This document shows, piece after piece, positions 18,378-27,933 of a stretch of 49,508 bases of DNA. How positions within the stretch are numbered: the first letter of the stretch is position 1; each line of letters opens with the position of its first letter. Position numbers and translations under genes: made by a program. The stretch comes from Hondaea fermentalgiana (taxonomy: Eukaryota; Sar; Bigyra; Thraustochytrida; Thraustochytriidae). Location of the stretch: positions 95,707-145,214 of the forward strand of contig NPFB01000109.1 in assembly GCA_014084085.1 (NCBI GenBank), in the 5' to 3' direction. The notes below the pieces were generated by a model. The model saw only the letters and a list, made by a program, of their open reading frames with translations. It did no database searches and had not been told where the DNA came from.

Positions 18378-19617
18378 GAGGGTCTTTCTTGCCGAGGAAG
18401 AGAGGCCTTGAAGCATGCAGGCAGGCAGGCAGGACGCGGTCGGCTGCGGCGGGGAGGATATGGGCGCGGAGCGGAGGAGAAGCTCAAAGTCGGACGCAGC
18501 GATGTAGATCGCATCCGCTATTGGAAAAAGTAGGCCGCTCTCCAAGTTATACGTACATGGGGGGAAAGGGCCAAGAAGAGAAGAGGGTCGATCCAGAAGA
18601 CGACTTGTTAGTGCTTGGTGCTGGGCCAGGGCCGGCTGGTGCTGCTGGTGAGGGTGGTCGTGGGAGCTGCCATTTCTTTGCCATTTCTTTGCCAGATTGG
18701 CTGGCTGATGAAACGGATGATCTGGCCGACTTTGAGCATTTTTCTGGTTGGCAAAGTCCCATTGCTCCTGAATCTCGGTCCCTTCACCTGGATCGCCTCC
18801 TGGCCTCGCAGAGAGAGGTTTGCGTCCCCCAGGTCCGACTTCAGGCGATGATTGCGCGAATGTCTCCAGCCTGCGCAGGTACCACACCCTCTGACATGCT
18901 AGGAACTAGCCCCTTGTATCGGAGTGATGGACGGGCCGGGCCGGGCCGGTCGAGTCGCTCTTCGACACCAATCAGCAGCAGCTGCAGCAAGCAGCACAGT
19001 GCATCCATCCCCGAGTCCTTGCTTTCCGTGCAGCCAGTGCAGCTAGGCCATTCATCCCCGCCTCCATGAACGGCCATACTGTTCGCTCAGACCACCGACA
19101 TGGACTCCGCCCGCACATGGATGATGCACATGGACGAGGAGGAGGCCCGTGCTTGCGACTCGACTCGATCGATGGTTGGTTGGTTTTGCGCCCGTAAAGG
19201 GTACACAAAACACCGTCCGCATTTTCCTAAGGTCTCGCAGACCCTGAAGAGAGGCCGAAGTCGCGACGATCGCGAGCCCGGTCCGGTCCGGGCGCGGCTT
19301 CCGCCCTCGACTCTCGCGCGATTCATCGCCGCCGCCGCCCCCCGCCCCCCGCTCCCCCCTCCCTTGCCTCACGCGCGGTCTCCGCGGCCGGCACGCACGC
19401 GCGTTGCGAGCGAGGTTCTTGTTCGACCTGGCGCCGCTGGGCGAGCTCGCCCGTTCAGAAGTGGACTCCGCTCTCTATCCCCCCTCGCTGAGCACAGGCA
19501 CGCGCCCGCTCGAGGCTCGAGGACAGAAGCAGAAGCAGGCCGCAAACCCACCCGGCGAGCAGGCTGCCGGCCAGCCCGCCAGACGAGCAGAGGACCCTCG
19601 CGACGAAGGAGAGCACG

Positions 19618-20334
19618 ATGGAGTTCCGCATGGTGTACATGCTGGTGCTGTGGACGCTTATCGGCGTGCTCACGCTGGTCTTCGTGCTGAGCTCCTACAA
19701 GACAGAAATCGTGGTGGCCAAGGACTGCGAAGAGGATGCCAAGGAGCTCGCGCAAGTGTGCCCGACCTCGCAGCGAACCATTTCCTTTTCGGTGCTCTGG
19801 CAGGTCTTCATGGTCAGCTTGCTCACCGTGGGCGGCATTCACATGCTGCGCCGACATCGCAATCAAACGATGGTCGGCTTCTTCATCGGCGTCTCTTTCG
19901 CCATGGCCAACTGGATGCTTTGTAAGTCCGTTGTCTTTGGATGGTACGTGCTCTCGCAGGAGGGCCTCATCAGCGCCCCTCAAGTCAAAGACGCGCGAGA
20001 GCTTTCCTCAGGTTTCAGACTCTATTCCCGTCTTGCCGCTCTCTCCAGCGTCCTTCTCACCGTTGCTTACAGCGTGTTTGCTCTCTTGCTCATCAGCTTT
20101 CGGCAAACTATCACCCTCGGCAAGTCTACGCATGATGTGGAGCGCGAGGAGGAGGAACTCGATGCTCCGTCCAGAAGAACTTCCGCTTCGGGAAGCATTA
20201 TTTCTCTTGTGAGCCCTTCTTCCTTTTCTACATCCCCTGCGTCGTCGCCGGCCCACATGCAAGGCTCTTCATCGCCTTCGACGGCAAAATCAAACGCGTC
20301 CGCGGCCGCTGTGGTGTCCTTGGATCAAGTCTAG
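19618..20334 (+). CDS. Predicted four-helix membrane protein of unknown function
   Basis: 238 residues; no family recognised. Four hydrophobic helices lie at about 7-28, 58-78, 86-112 and 140-163. Residues 29-55 between helices 1 and 2 contain two cysteines (DCEEDAKELAQVC), and a third (WMLC) is in helix 3. The C-terminal tail of about 70 residues is soluble, begins with an acidic cluster (VEREEEELD) and is then Ser/Ala/Pro-rich, suggesting a disordered, possibly phosphorylated cytoplasmic tail. The layout loosely resembles tetraspan proteins such as claudins, but I see no tetraspanin CCG motif. The ATG at 19618 opens directly into helix 1. Confidence 0.7.
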   Translation: MEFRMVYMLVLWTLIGVLTLVFVLSSYKTEIVVAKDCEEDAKELAQVCPTSQRTISFSVLWQVFMVSLLTVGGIHMLRRHRNQTMVGFFIGVSFAMANWMLCKSVVFGWYVLSQEGLISAPQVKDARELSSGFRLYSRLAALSSVLLTVAYSVFALLLISFRQTITLGKSTHDVEREEEELDAPSRRTSASGSIISLVSPSSFSTSPASSPAHMQGSSSPSTAKSNASAAAVVSLDQV

Positions 20335-20709
20335 CGAGTTGGCCTTTACTCTTTGGATGAGCTCCCGAGACGCACGGACGAACAGCAAATCACGTCATGA
20401 AAGTTATCCAAGTCTTCAAATTCCTCTCGATGCGATTCGCGACAAAAACCTGCATCTCTTCCAAAAACCAGACAACGCATGACCGCTGCAAAACCTTGGG
20501 TTGCTGGTGTAGCGAGTGTGTGACAATGTGTCAAAATATATGGGAGAAAAAAAAATCACACAACAAGCAAGCCAACCTGTCGCCATCGGCAACCCGCCAA
20601 ATGTCATCATGCCTTGCGCGAACAGTTATTTTTAATGACCAAAAGAGGCACACAAGCTCTGCCGAAAGATAATCGTGTAAACGTATATTTCATTTCCATG
20701 TTTTGCGCG
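20335..20709. other. Convergent 3' intergenic region
   Basis: A 375-bp gap between the four-helix protein (+) and the EF-hand protein (-). It is AT-richer than its neighbours and contains an A-run near 20546. No gene or repeat is seen. Confidence 0.6.
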
Positions 20710-22674
20710 TTAGCGCATAAGGTTTTGACGGAGAACATTCAGTAGCTCAGGATGCTGCTGAGAAAGCGTGAGAAGGTCCTTGCCCGAAATTGTGGTGCTC
20801 GTACGCGCCAGCTCTTCAATAAGGTTCTTGCTCTGCTCGAACTCTGCGCGCAGCTTGGACTTTGATCGCTCAAGCACGCTGAGCATATTCTCGTTAAGGG
20901 TTGCCGCAGACACGGAAGATCCCGAAGCAGGCGTGCTTTGCCCCTCAATCAGATCAAGGTAAAAGTCAAGGCACGCCGTTTCGCTTGCCGCATCAGACAC
21001 CGCCGTCTTCGAGGATTTGTTCTTTGTGGCAATGAGCAGACTGACACCGCGCAGAATCTCTTCGAGCGAGACCGATCCGGAACGGTCCGTGTCAAAGGCA
21101 TCGAAGAGCCGATCGAGGAGCTTTTGCTGATCGAGTCGGTGAAGCCCAAAGTGCTTGCCCATGACGCCACGAAAAGCTTTGCGCGTCAATACGTGCGCTC
21201 TTGACCCTTGCTTGGACCGCTTGTGCAAGCTCGAGTACTCTTTGTAGAGAAGTTTTAGATTGTCGAGCGAAAAACTAACGTCTCGGGCCTGCTGCGAGCT
21301 CTGCAGCTCCTCCATGACGCCCAGCGCCGTTGTCGGCAAAGGCAGAGCACGCAGTAAGCTCTTGTAAAGTTGTGGGTTTGACTTGAGATTTGCCTTGAAC
21401 TCTTCGAGCGAGACGTGGCCGCTTTGGTCCGTGTCCAAGAAGCCAAAGAAGTCCTGGGCGTAATCAATGCTCGCCTTGAGATCACTCTGATTTTTGGCCA
21501 CAACGTGCGTCAGCTCTTGCAAGTTGATGTTTCCGTCCGAGCTCAGATCGATGCAATTGAACAAAAGCGACATTTTGTCCTCCACCCCGGAATCGAGCGT
21601 CTTAACGAGACCCATAATCAGCTCGCGAAAATCCACCGTCCCGTTGCTGTCCGTGTCAAACAGCGCAAAAAGACGCAGCAAGAGGGCCTGATGCCCCTCC
21701 AGCTGTGGGTATTCGCGTGTCAAAAATGCGCAAAAGCGTTCCACGGTCAGCGCGCTGGCGTTCGCCTCATCGTAAAATCTAGCCCGTAATTTCTGCAAGT
21801 CCTCACCCGAAAATTGTGTGAGGCTCTGCAGCTCATCGAGCGTTGCATCCCTGGCGACGGATTCAAGATACTGCGTGCGCCGGTTCGCTTTTGGCGCTCG
21901 CCTTTTAAGAGCCGCCATACTTTCTCCATTAGGTGCCCGCTGACCCTGTCCTGCAGCGAGACGCCTGCCAGAAGTTGCGCCTGAACTCGCTGCAATGTTT
22001 CGCGTGCGTAGCGAGGCTGGTCGAGCGTGCTCGGGCTTGCAAGCTAGCGGAGGGTAAATTCCTCGATGTAAGCGCAGTCGTCGCTCTTGTGCATGCTCTA
22101 GCTTGGCCTCCCACGCATCCGATCGCTCTTGCCATCGCGCAAATGGGTGTTCGTTTAGTGTTTTCCGAAGCCGTCTGCCTTTGACTTGCGCCTCAAAGTC
22201 GCTCAGGATTTCCCTCCAGCTCTCCGTGTCCTCGTCGAAACTTGGAAGAGACACCGCCTGCAACGGCACGCCGCCAGCCAATTGTTGTCCCGGCGGGTTC
22301 ACGCTTGAGAATTTTCGTGGGCGGTTCGCCACAGGGCTCGCCCCGGGAACGATCGGTACAATCGAGGGTCTTCGTGTGGTCGCGAGACGTTGAAGTAGAC
22401 TCCTCTCCACAAAGCCATCTTCCTCAGGATCAAGGCGACAGAAGATGTCCTCGAGAACCTCGATGTTTGTTTCAAGGTCCAACAGCGCTGCAGCCTTGAA
22501 GAAGCCGGGCTTGCTGATGATTCCCGTGCGTTTCACATCCATCTCTTCGAGAATACTATTGACTACGTTGGCCATTTCCTCCGGTTTTGACCAGAGGAGC
22601 ATTTGTCGCGAGGAGACCACTGCAGTACGAATGACCATGTGAATATCATCGTTGCTCGAGTATCCCGCGCCCAT
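20710..22674 (-). CDS. Multi-EF-hand calcium-binding protein, possibly N-myristoylated
   Basis: 654 residues. Four complete EF-hand loops can be read: 340-351 (DTDSNGTVDFRE), 376-387 (DLSSDGNINLQE), 414-425 (DTDQSGHVSLEE) and 528-539 (DTDRSGSVSLEE). Each has acidic residues at loop positions 1, 3 or 5 and Glu at 12. Two degenerate EF-like segments lie at about 45-56 and 82-93. The first three loops form a calcineurin-B/NCS-like block; the fourth is separated by about 100 residues. The start MGAGYSS fits the N-myristoylation rule (Gly2, Ser6), so calcium-dependent membrane association is possible (inference). Residues 105-270 are basic, low in complexity and probably disordered. There is no kinase, phosphatase or other catalytic domain. 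It is probably a calcium sensor or scaffold; the target is unknown. Confidence 0.8.
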   Translation of the reverse strand: MGAGYSSNDDIHMVIRTAVVSSRQMLLWSKPEEMANVVNSILEEMDVKRTGIISKPGFFKAAALLDLETNIEVLEDIFCRLDPEEDGFVERSLLQRLATTRRPSIVPIVPGASPVANRPRKFSSVNPPGQQLAGGVPLQAVSLPSFDEDTESWREILSDFEAQVKGRRLRKTLNEHPFARWQERSDAWEAKLEHAQERRLRLHRGIYPPLACKPEHARPASLRTRNIAASSGATSGRRLAAGQGQRAPNGESMAALKRRAPKANRRTQYLESVARDATLDELQSLTQFSGEDLQKLRARFYDEANASALTVERFCAFLTREYPQLEGHQALLLRLFALFDTDSNGTVDFRELIMGLVKTLDSGVEDKMSLLFNCIDLSSDGNINLQELTHVVAKNQSDLKASIDYAQDFFGFLDTDQSGHVSLEEFKANLKSNPQLYKSLLRALPLPTTALGVMEELQSSQQARDVSFSLDNLKLLYKEYSSLHKRSKQGSRAHVLTRKAFRGVMGKHFGLHRLDQQKLLDRLFDAFDTDRSGSVSLEEILRGVSLLIATKNKSSKTAVSDAASETACLDFYLDLIEGQSTPASGSSVSAATLNENMLSVLERSKSKLRAEFEQSKNLIEELARTSTTISGKDLLTLSQQHPELLNVLRQNLMR

Positions 22675-23851
22675 CGGGCCTCTTTAGCTGCAAAAAGTTC
22701 TCGTATTCTTTTTCGTTTTGGCAAGTGCCGTCCACGCACGTATCTGAAATCCGGATGGTCGCCCCGATCTCTTGCTCGCCTCGTCTCGCGCACGGGGTCG
22801 CCGCCCTTGCTCACGCCGCCGCGCCTCTGGGTCTGCACGTCTTCTTCGCAAGGAGTCCACTTGCTGCCCAGGGTCGCGCGCTTGGGGCTTTCTCTTACGC
22901 GTTCTCGGCGAGGATGGGAACGATGTGCACGTCCCGCGCCGATTTGCTGCTGGGTGGAGTATACCAATCGGAGCTTCTTTGAGCCAGGACTTCAAGAGAC
23001 AATCGCGACGACTTCGACCGCATCTCCTCTCGCACGCAAACCTGAGGGCGCCGCAAGACCTGACGGGGCGCAAGGCTACCTTCACGTCTCTTTCTCTGTA
23101 CAAATTTGTGTACTTGTTGTCTTACAGTTAGTTCTCCCAACCACCATCGTGCAGGCCGAAGACAGCCTCGGAAGAGGGCCATTCCGCGCGCGCACGCGCC
23201 TCGAACGACGCTCTACGCGGATCCGCGACTCCGTGAAGATTGCATTCAACGAAACGTCAAGCATTTGGCCAAGTCTTTGCCTGACCTGCTGCCCGTCACG
23301 AAGTGAGTGACGAGCTGCATGAAGCAGGCAGAAGTAGTGCCTAAAATCAGATCATAAAGACCTATTTTTTCCCTCTCGAGTAGTATACTAGAGACCTGCC
23401 TCTCGCCGCAAGTGCGGAGGGCGTCAACGTGATTGAGAGAAAGAGAAAAAAGAGAGACCGGGCTGAGGGTCGCCATCAAGACCGCCTCGCTCCTTTCGTT
23501 CGGGGCCCTCGCCGTCGACTGCCATGCACGGGGGCGTCTAGGGAGAGAATCCTGATTCCCTTTATTCTGGGGACGCAAACAACAACGCAAACAACAACGC
23601 AACCACCCCAAGTGAAATGGAAAGCATGGTGTGTACTTTCGTCGTAAAACGGGTGTGTACTACTCTTTCTCGCTAACGTGTTCGACACGATGCATCGATC
23701 GAGCAAGAGAGGAGACAAACAGTCGCCTGAAAGACAGACAGACAGAGAAACAATCAGGTTATCAGACGGAAAGACAGACAGACCTTCTCGTCGTAGGTAA
23801 ACTCTGCCCAGAGGCCAGGTCTGCGCAGCTCGTCGCAGGGCGTGCGAGACC
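22675..23851. promoter_or_regulatory. Divergent promoter region, EF-hand protein / acidic-tailed protein
   Basis: A 1.2-kb gap with both promoters expected. Short low-complexity tracts include a two-copy 12-bp repeat (listed separately) and GACA-type units near 23736-23785. Several overlapping frames of 100-235 codons occur but are Arg/Ser-rich and unconvincing. Confidence 0.4.
23575..23598. repeat. Two-copy 12-bp tandem repeat
   Basis: Two perfect copies of GCAAACAACAAC, with GCAACC beginning a degenerate third copy. It lies about 250 bp upstream of the next gene. Confidence 0.9.
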
Positions 23852-24589
23852 ATGCGCCTCTCCGGGCGCGCGTCCGTGTCTGAGAAACCGAACCTTGGCA
23901 GAGCATCAGTGCGCCACCGAGGCAGCACCATCGTGCAGGGAAACATGCGAGCGTCCAGAAGCGCTGCCGCGTCAGGCGCGCGTGCGTCAATTGCGCATGT
24001 TACGCCAGCAGGCAAAGACGGCGGCATGGCACAGCAAAGTGAAGGAGCAGGGAACTCGGACTGGCAAACAAAAATGCAAATACGAATGCAAACGCAGCTG
24101 CAATATCAGCTCATGAGCGCAGGCGGGAACTGGGCCGGAATGTCGCCCCATTCGCTGGATACTGTAGAGATCGACACGCTCGAAGACTGCGATCGTATCA
24201 ACTTTCTAGAAAGCTCTTTCCGCAATTATATTGAGGCTCGCGACGAAGAACTCAAAGAAGAACTCCAAAACCCCACGGAGACATTGTCAACGAAGCTGCG
24301 ACATGGTGACAAGATGTTTGACGAGTTTTTGAAGGATAACAGTCTGCGCTGCTCAAGCCTTCAGTCGATCGCCAGTCTTGTGGAACTCATGAAAGAAAAT
24401 AAACAACGCCGTCTCGAGGCCGAGGTGGACGAGGAGGCCAACTTTCTACAAAATGCTGATGCCTTTCACAATGCGATCGAGGCAGATCTCGACGCCGACG
24501 CAAACGAGAAAGTCGACGAAGACGACGTTGACGAGGAAGGAGAGCTTGGCAAGGAGCTTGGTGCAGGGAGGGATTCATACGATTTGTGA
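23852..24589 (+). CDS. Hypothetical protein with acidic C-terminus
   Basis: 245 residues; no family recognised. Residues 1-60 are basic and Ser/Ala-rich and could be disordered or an organelle-targeting segment. The middle part (about 70-205) looks helical and globular (TVEIDTLEDCDRINFLESSFRN, then KLRHGDKMFDEFLKDN). The C-terminal 45 residues are strongly acidic (DLDADANEKVDEDDVDEEGE). Later in-frame ATGs (residues 32, 59 and 75) could be the real start; the composition change after about residue 60 makes a shorter product of about 185 residues possible. It is convergent with the polycystin gene (293-bp gap). Confidence 0.55.
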   Translation: MRLSGRASVSEKPNLGRASVRHRGSTIVQGNMRASRSAAASGARASIAHVTPAGKDGGMAQQSEGAGNSDWQTKMQIRMQTQLQYQLMSAGGNWAGMSPHSLDTVEIDTLEDCDRINFLESSFRNYIEARDEELKEELQNPTETLSTKLRHGDKMFDEFLKDNSLRCSSLQSIASLVELMKENKQRRLEAEVDEEANFLQNADAFHNAIEADLDADANEKVDEDDVDEEGELGKELGAGRDSYDL

Positions 24590-24882
24590 GTAACAAGCTT
24601 GTACGAGAGACAATACGAAACAAGAGATGCCCACTGCGTAAACGTGCGTATAGTCGAATCACATAGTCTTTAGATGGAAACTATTTACATGATCACTTCC
24701 CAAAACTCACGTGCTACCTTTGCTAGGCAAGAGTTCGTTCCCCCTTCGCCAGGCGGGAAAAATAACCATTCACTCTGCGACACCAAACTACGGTCTCTAC
24801 GCTTGGCAGGCAGCCAGGCAGAAGAAGAAAAGAACGAGATTTGTCTTTGGCTCTCAATGTTCGCTCGGTAAAGAGACAACAT

Positions 24883-27573
24883 TTATGTCTCTGCTTCACG
24901 AGGACCACGACTATAAACCGCGAGAGTGTGTGCATCCTCTGCGAGTGTGCGTGTAGTCCGCAGATTTTGCGCGTGCGATCCACGCATGAGTGCGAGGTAA
25001 GAATCGACCTGCATGAGCCAAGCGTCGTGATTGCTCGAAAGATTATCGATCGAGGTGGTAATGCTGTTGCGTGTGAGCAAAGAAACCTTGGAGCCTTGCA
25101 AAGACCCTTGGCCGTCCCGCTCGCGCTGAAGCGCAAGGTGCGTTTCTCGCTGATCCACCTCGATCTTTGTGTACATGTTGTCTTCGAGCAGAGTAAAGTA
25201 GTAGGTAACTTGATCTCGGTTCACCTTGCGACCGAGCGCAGCTTGAAGCATTTCGGCGTCGAGAAAGTACACATTGGCATTTTCGCGGCGCTCTTTCCAA
25301 AGTTTGAGACGCAGCATCGCCGTCTCCTTGTCGATCCATCCGCGACGCGGTCGAGCGCAAGCAAAGACGCAAATTCGCTCGCGACCCAAGCGGCGGCGTT
25401 CCGCATTGCGGTGACACAAGTACCGAAGGGCGACACGAAGCGAAGTCTGACTGTGCATCGCATACGGATTGCGCTCGAGCGTGTCGCCAACGGAAAAGAG
25501 CGCGAGAAGATCCTGGCGCAGCATCCTCTCCTTCCAACCCTTGCTGGCCTGCTCGTAGGTGGCGCCTTTGGCCCAGTACCAAGCATTGTAGATGATGGCG
25601 AGTAAAACCGAGGCAAAAGTCCACACGAATACGAAAAAATAAGAAAAGAAGTACACTGGGGTGAAGACGCTCGCGTACACGTTGACGTTGACGAGCGCAT
25701 AGTACGCGGTATCCACACGAATAAAGTTCAAAAGAGTGTACATTGCAGAGCGGGAGAGAGAGCGGAAATGCGTCGAGTTCGCTTGATAGAAGAGGTAGCC
25801 AGACAGAGTGTAGCCGACAAACATGATGGTAAAGATGATCAAAAAGAAGAGCAGATCCCATCCAGCTTTTTTCAGCGTCTTGGTAAATACGCGGAAGCGC
25901 CAGAATTGAAGCATGAAGCGCATGAGCTTGAGACACCCCGAAAGAAAAAGGAGCGCAAACACGAACTGCATGCTGATAAAGTCTTTGGCCCAGAGACCGA
26001 AGTTCTCGCTCAAGGGAGGTTGTCCTCCGCATGGCGCAAATGTCGTTGCTTCGCCTTTACAGATCCAGAAAGGGTCCGTGACCTGCGAAGTGTAAATGTC
26101 TGCATCAGGGAGACTCAATGGGTTACCCTGTGTGAGGGCATAGGCTCGCGCAATCCAAGCAATTGAAACTCCATACAATGCCAGCGTTGTGAGCTCCACA
26201 AGCACCCACGGTGAGCCATACCTGTACGAGTTGAGATTCCGAAAAAGGCGTAAAAAGCAAAGCACCATGTAGCCTACAGCAATCCACGCGAAAATGACCT
26301 CTGCCAACGCATTGCTATCCAGAGGCACGCTCGACGATCCTCGACCCGGTTGCGGTGAAATGTAATAGTTGACAAACGTGTTGAACGTCCCTGCTGCGCT
26401 GATCTCGAGGACGCATTCAACAAAAGCGTACAAATTTGTGTTGCCATTGTAAAATGTCATGGAAAGGATTACAGCGCGCGTAGCCGGCGTAAAAAAGGTG
26501 CGCGCAAACTCTCCTTGCGAGCGACGGCTCGTCGAGCTTGCGCCTACGTCCCAGCCGTCGCGCGTAAGGTTCGCAATTCCATTTCGGAACATTGCGATTC
26601 GATTCATGGTCGAATACCATGAAGAATTTTGGAGCGGCAACGTTGCCGTAAATCCATTGCCCGGGTATGACGCGAAATTTCCTCGCACGTCCCGCGTCTG
26701 CAAGACCTCGCTCTGTTCCCATGAAAAGACAAATGTGGTAAAAGCGGGGTAAAAGTTCTGCGGAACGTTTCCACTCGATGATTCGTTCAGCTTGCAGGAG
26801 AAAAGACCATAGCGCTCAAGAGAGGTGGCCTCTACACTGCTGTCAAAAGGTGGGTAAAGTTGCAGATCCTGGAATTTGTTTGCAGCTGATTTCGCGCGCG
26901 GTTCCGCTGCAACAACCCGAATTGAGCGAAAACGCGCGCCCTCCAAGAGAACCATGCTCGGGGTCCGGGTCCGTGCTTGTCGGAATATGTACGCGTTTTC
27001 AATTTGGGTCTCTAGCGTACTGTTGTTGAGATACCAAAAGGCTTCCTCCTCGGATGCACCAATGCCCATTTGTTGGAAGCGTGGGAACATAATGCCCTGA
27101 CCGATTACTTGCGTAACCCAGTCCCAGTACTCGTTTTCTGCAGAGACTTGCGCGAAATTGAGCTTGTTGAGCCCATCAGCGGCTACTGGATCCGAAGGGA
27201 ACCAAAATGGTGGTGGCTGCTGTGAAGTGAAATTCGTAGGAAATCCAGTGTAGAACTCTCTCCGTTCCAAGAGGCCTCTGAGCTGTTCGAGCGTCTGAAA
27301 GCGGGCACTAATATGGCTCTGCATGATGAAGAAGGGCACCACGAAGACGAAGAAGAAGACATGAAACCTGATCTCGCGGAAAGCAAAGTCGATCTTGTCT
27401 TCCTCCTCGAGCACGTCGCGCAGATCCTCCCAAGCCACGAACCGCTTTTGCGAGCTCTTGTCCCGGGCTCGCTGCTTTTCGTCCGCGTCTGCCTGCGCGT
27501 CGACGTCCAGCTGCGCGAGCAGCTGCTCCCGCTCCGCCGCCGCGGTCTCCTCGTCCTCCGCGGTGGGCTCCAT
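24883..27573 (-). CDS. Polycystin-2 (TRPP)-like cation channel
   Basis: 896 residues with the full polycystin plan. The N-terminal 65 residues are acidic and cytosolic. Helix S1 is at about 68-86, followed by a large extracytosolic domain at about 90-415 with several N-x-S/T sites (NFT, NNST, NESS, NSS, NLT) and the characteristic YxxRYGLFSCKL- and FTTFVFSWE-like strands. Then S2 about 424-444, S3 about 454-478, S4 about 531-553, S5 about 571-595, a pore region (SAMYTLLNFIRVD, about 609-621) and S6 about 635-662. The extracellular polycystin domain between S1 and S2 is diagnostic of PKD2/PKD2L channels. In other eukaryotes these conduct Ca2+ and other cations in flagella and other membranes. 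The roughly 230-residue C-terminus is basic and cytosolic, without an obvious EF-hand or long coiled coil. It shares a divergent promoter with dynactin Arp10. Confidence 0.85.
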   Translation of the reverse strand: MEPTAEDEETAAAEREQLLAQLDVDAQADADEKQRARDKSSQKRFVAWEDLRDVLEEEDKIDFAFREIRFHVFFFVFVVPFFIMQSHISARFQTLEQLRGLLERREFYTGFPTNFTSQQPPPFWFPSDPVAADGLNKLNFAQVSAENEYWDWVTQVIGQGIMFPRFQQMGIGASEEEAFWYLNNSTLETQIENAYIFRQARTRTPSMVLLEGARFRSIRVVAAEPRAKSAANKFQDLQLYPPFDSSVEATSLERYGLFSCKLNESSSGNVPQNFYPAFTTFVFSWEQSEVLQTRDVRGNFASYPGNGFTATLPLQNSSWYSTMNRIAMFRNGIANLTRDGWDVGASSTSRRSQGEFARTFFTPATRAVILSMTFYNGNTNLYAFVECVLEISAAGTFNTFVNYYISPQPGRGSSSVPLDSNALAEVIFAWIAVGYMVLCFLRLFRNLNSYRYGSPWVLVELTTLALYGVSIAWIARAYALTQGNPLSLPDADIYTSQVTDPFWICKGEATTFAPCGGQPPLSENFGLWAKDFISMQFVFALLFLSGCLKLMRFMLQFWRFRVFTKTLKKAGWDLLFFLIIFTIMFVGYTLSGYLFYQANSTHFRSLSRSAMYTLLNFIRVDTAYYALVNVNVYASVFTPVYFFSYFFVFVWTFASVLLAIIYNAWYWAKGATYEQASKGWKERMLRQDLLALFSVGDTLERNPYAMHSQTSLRVALRYLCHRNAERRRLGRERICVFACARPRRGWIDKETAMLRLKLWKERRENANVYFLDAEMLQAALGRKVNRDQVTYYFTLLEDNMYTKIEVDQRETHLALQRERDGQGSLQGSKVSLLTRNSITTSIDNLSSNHDAWLMQVDSYLALMRGSHAQNLRTTRTLAEDAHTLAVYSRGPREAET

Positions 27574-27933
27574 GGCGACCCAGCGAAGAGACAGAAGAGA
27601 GCGCGGCTGCTGCCGCCGCTGTCTGCAGGCAGCGCGAGGCCGTCGCCGGGAGCGCCCTGCTCGGGGTCCGGGCCCGGCGCCGGGCTCGTCAGCTCGCGAG
27701 GCGCAGCAGCTCCGGCACGAAGGAGCAAACTTGCAGCAGCCGGGCTGGCGAGCGTAACGAGCTCGGCCGAGCAGACCTGGTCGAAGCGGGTCGAAGGAAG
27801 GAAGGGTTTATGCGCTCTTGCGCGAACCAGTTCGCTTTCGCTCTCGCCAGCCGCGCGCGCGTCGCGACAAGGCGCGGCGAGGGGAGACGAGGCCGGAGGC
27901 AAGGCGAGACGCTGCCTGAGGCGGCGCAGGAGA
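27574..27933. promoter_or_regulatory. Short bidirectional promoter, polycystin / Arp10
   Basis: At 360 bp this is the shortest divergent gap in the window, between ATGs on opposite strands. It is GC-rich, lacks the tetranucleotide arrays seen in most other divergent gaps, and has no clear TATA box. The compact size suggests a shared core promoter (inference). Confidence 0.5.

Larger units (their letters stand above)
17600..19617. promoter_or_regulatory. Divergent intergenic region with an assembly gap
   Basis: About 2 kb between the CBS gene (-) and the four-helix membrane protein (+). It contains a 100-N gap and a long GCTT array. A GGCA array lies at about 18417-18432, and a 12-bp direct repeat (CCATTTCTTTG core) at about 18671-18694. 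No convincing gene: open frames here cross the gap or repeats and are Arg/Ala/Ser-rich. Unseen sequence in the gap could matter. Confidence 0.4.

Noticed and set aside
22603..23310. A 235-codon plus-strand frame over the EF-hand gene's promoter
   Set aside because: It begins inside the EF-hand coding region in antisense and shows no domain, signal peptide or conserved-looking segment.
27313..27933. Upstream extension of the Arp10 frame by 207 codons
   Set aside because: It overlaps the polycystin coding start on the other strand and is not protein-like; an ATG at 27934 gives a length close to known Arp10.
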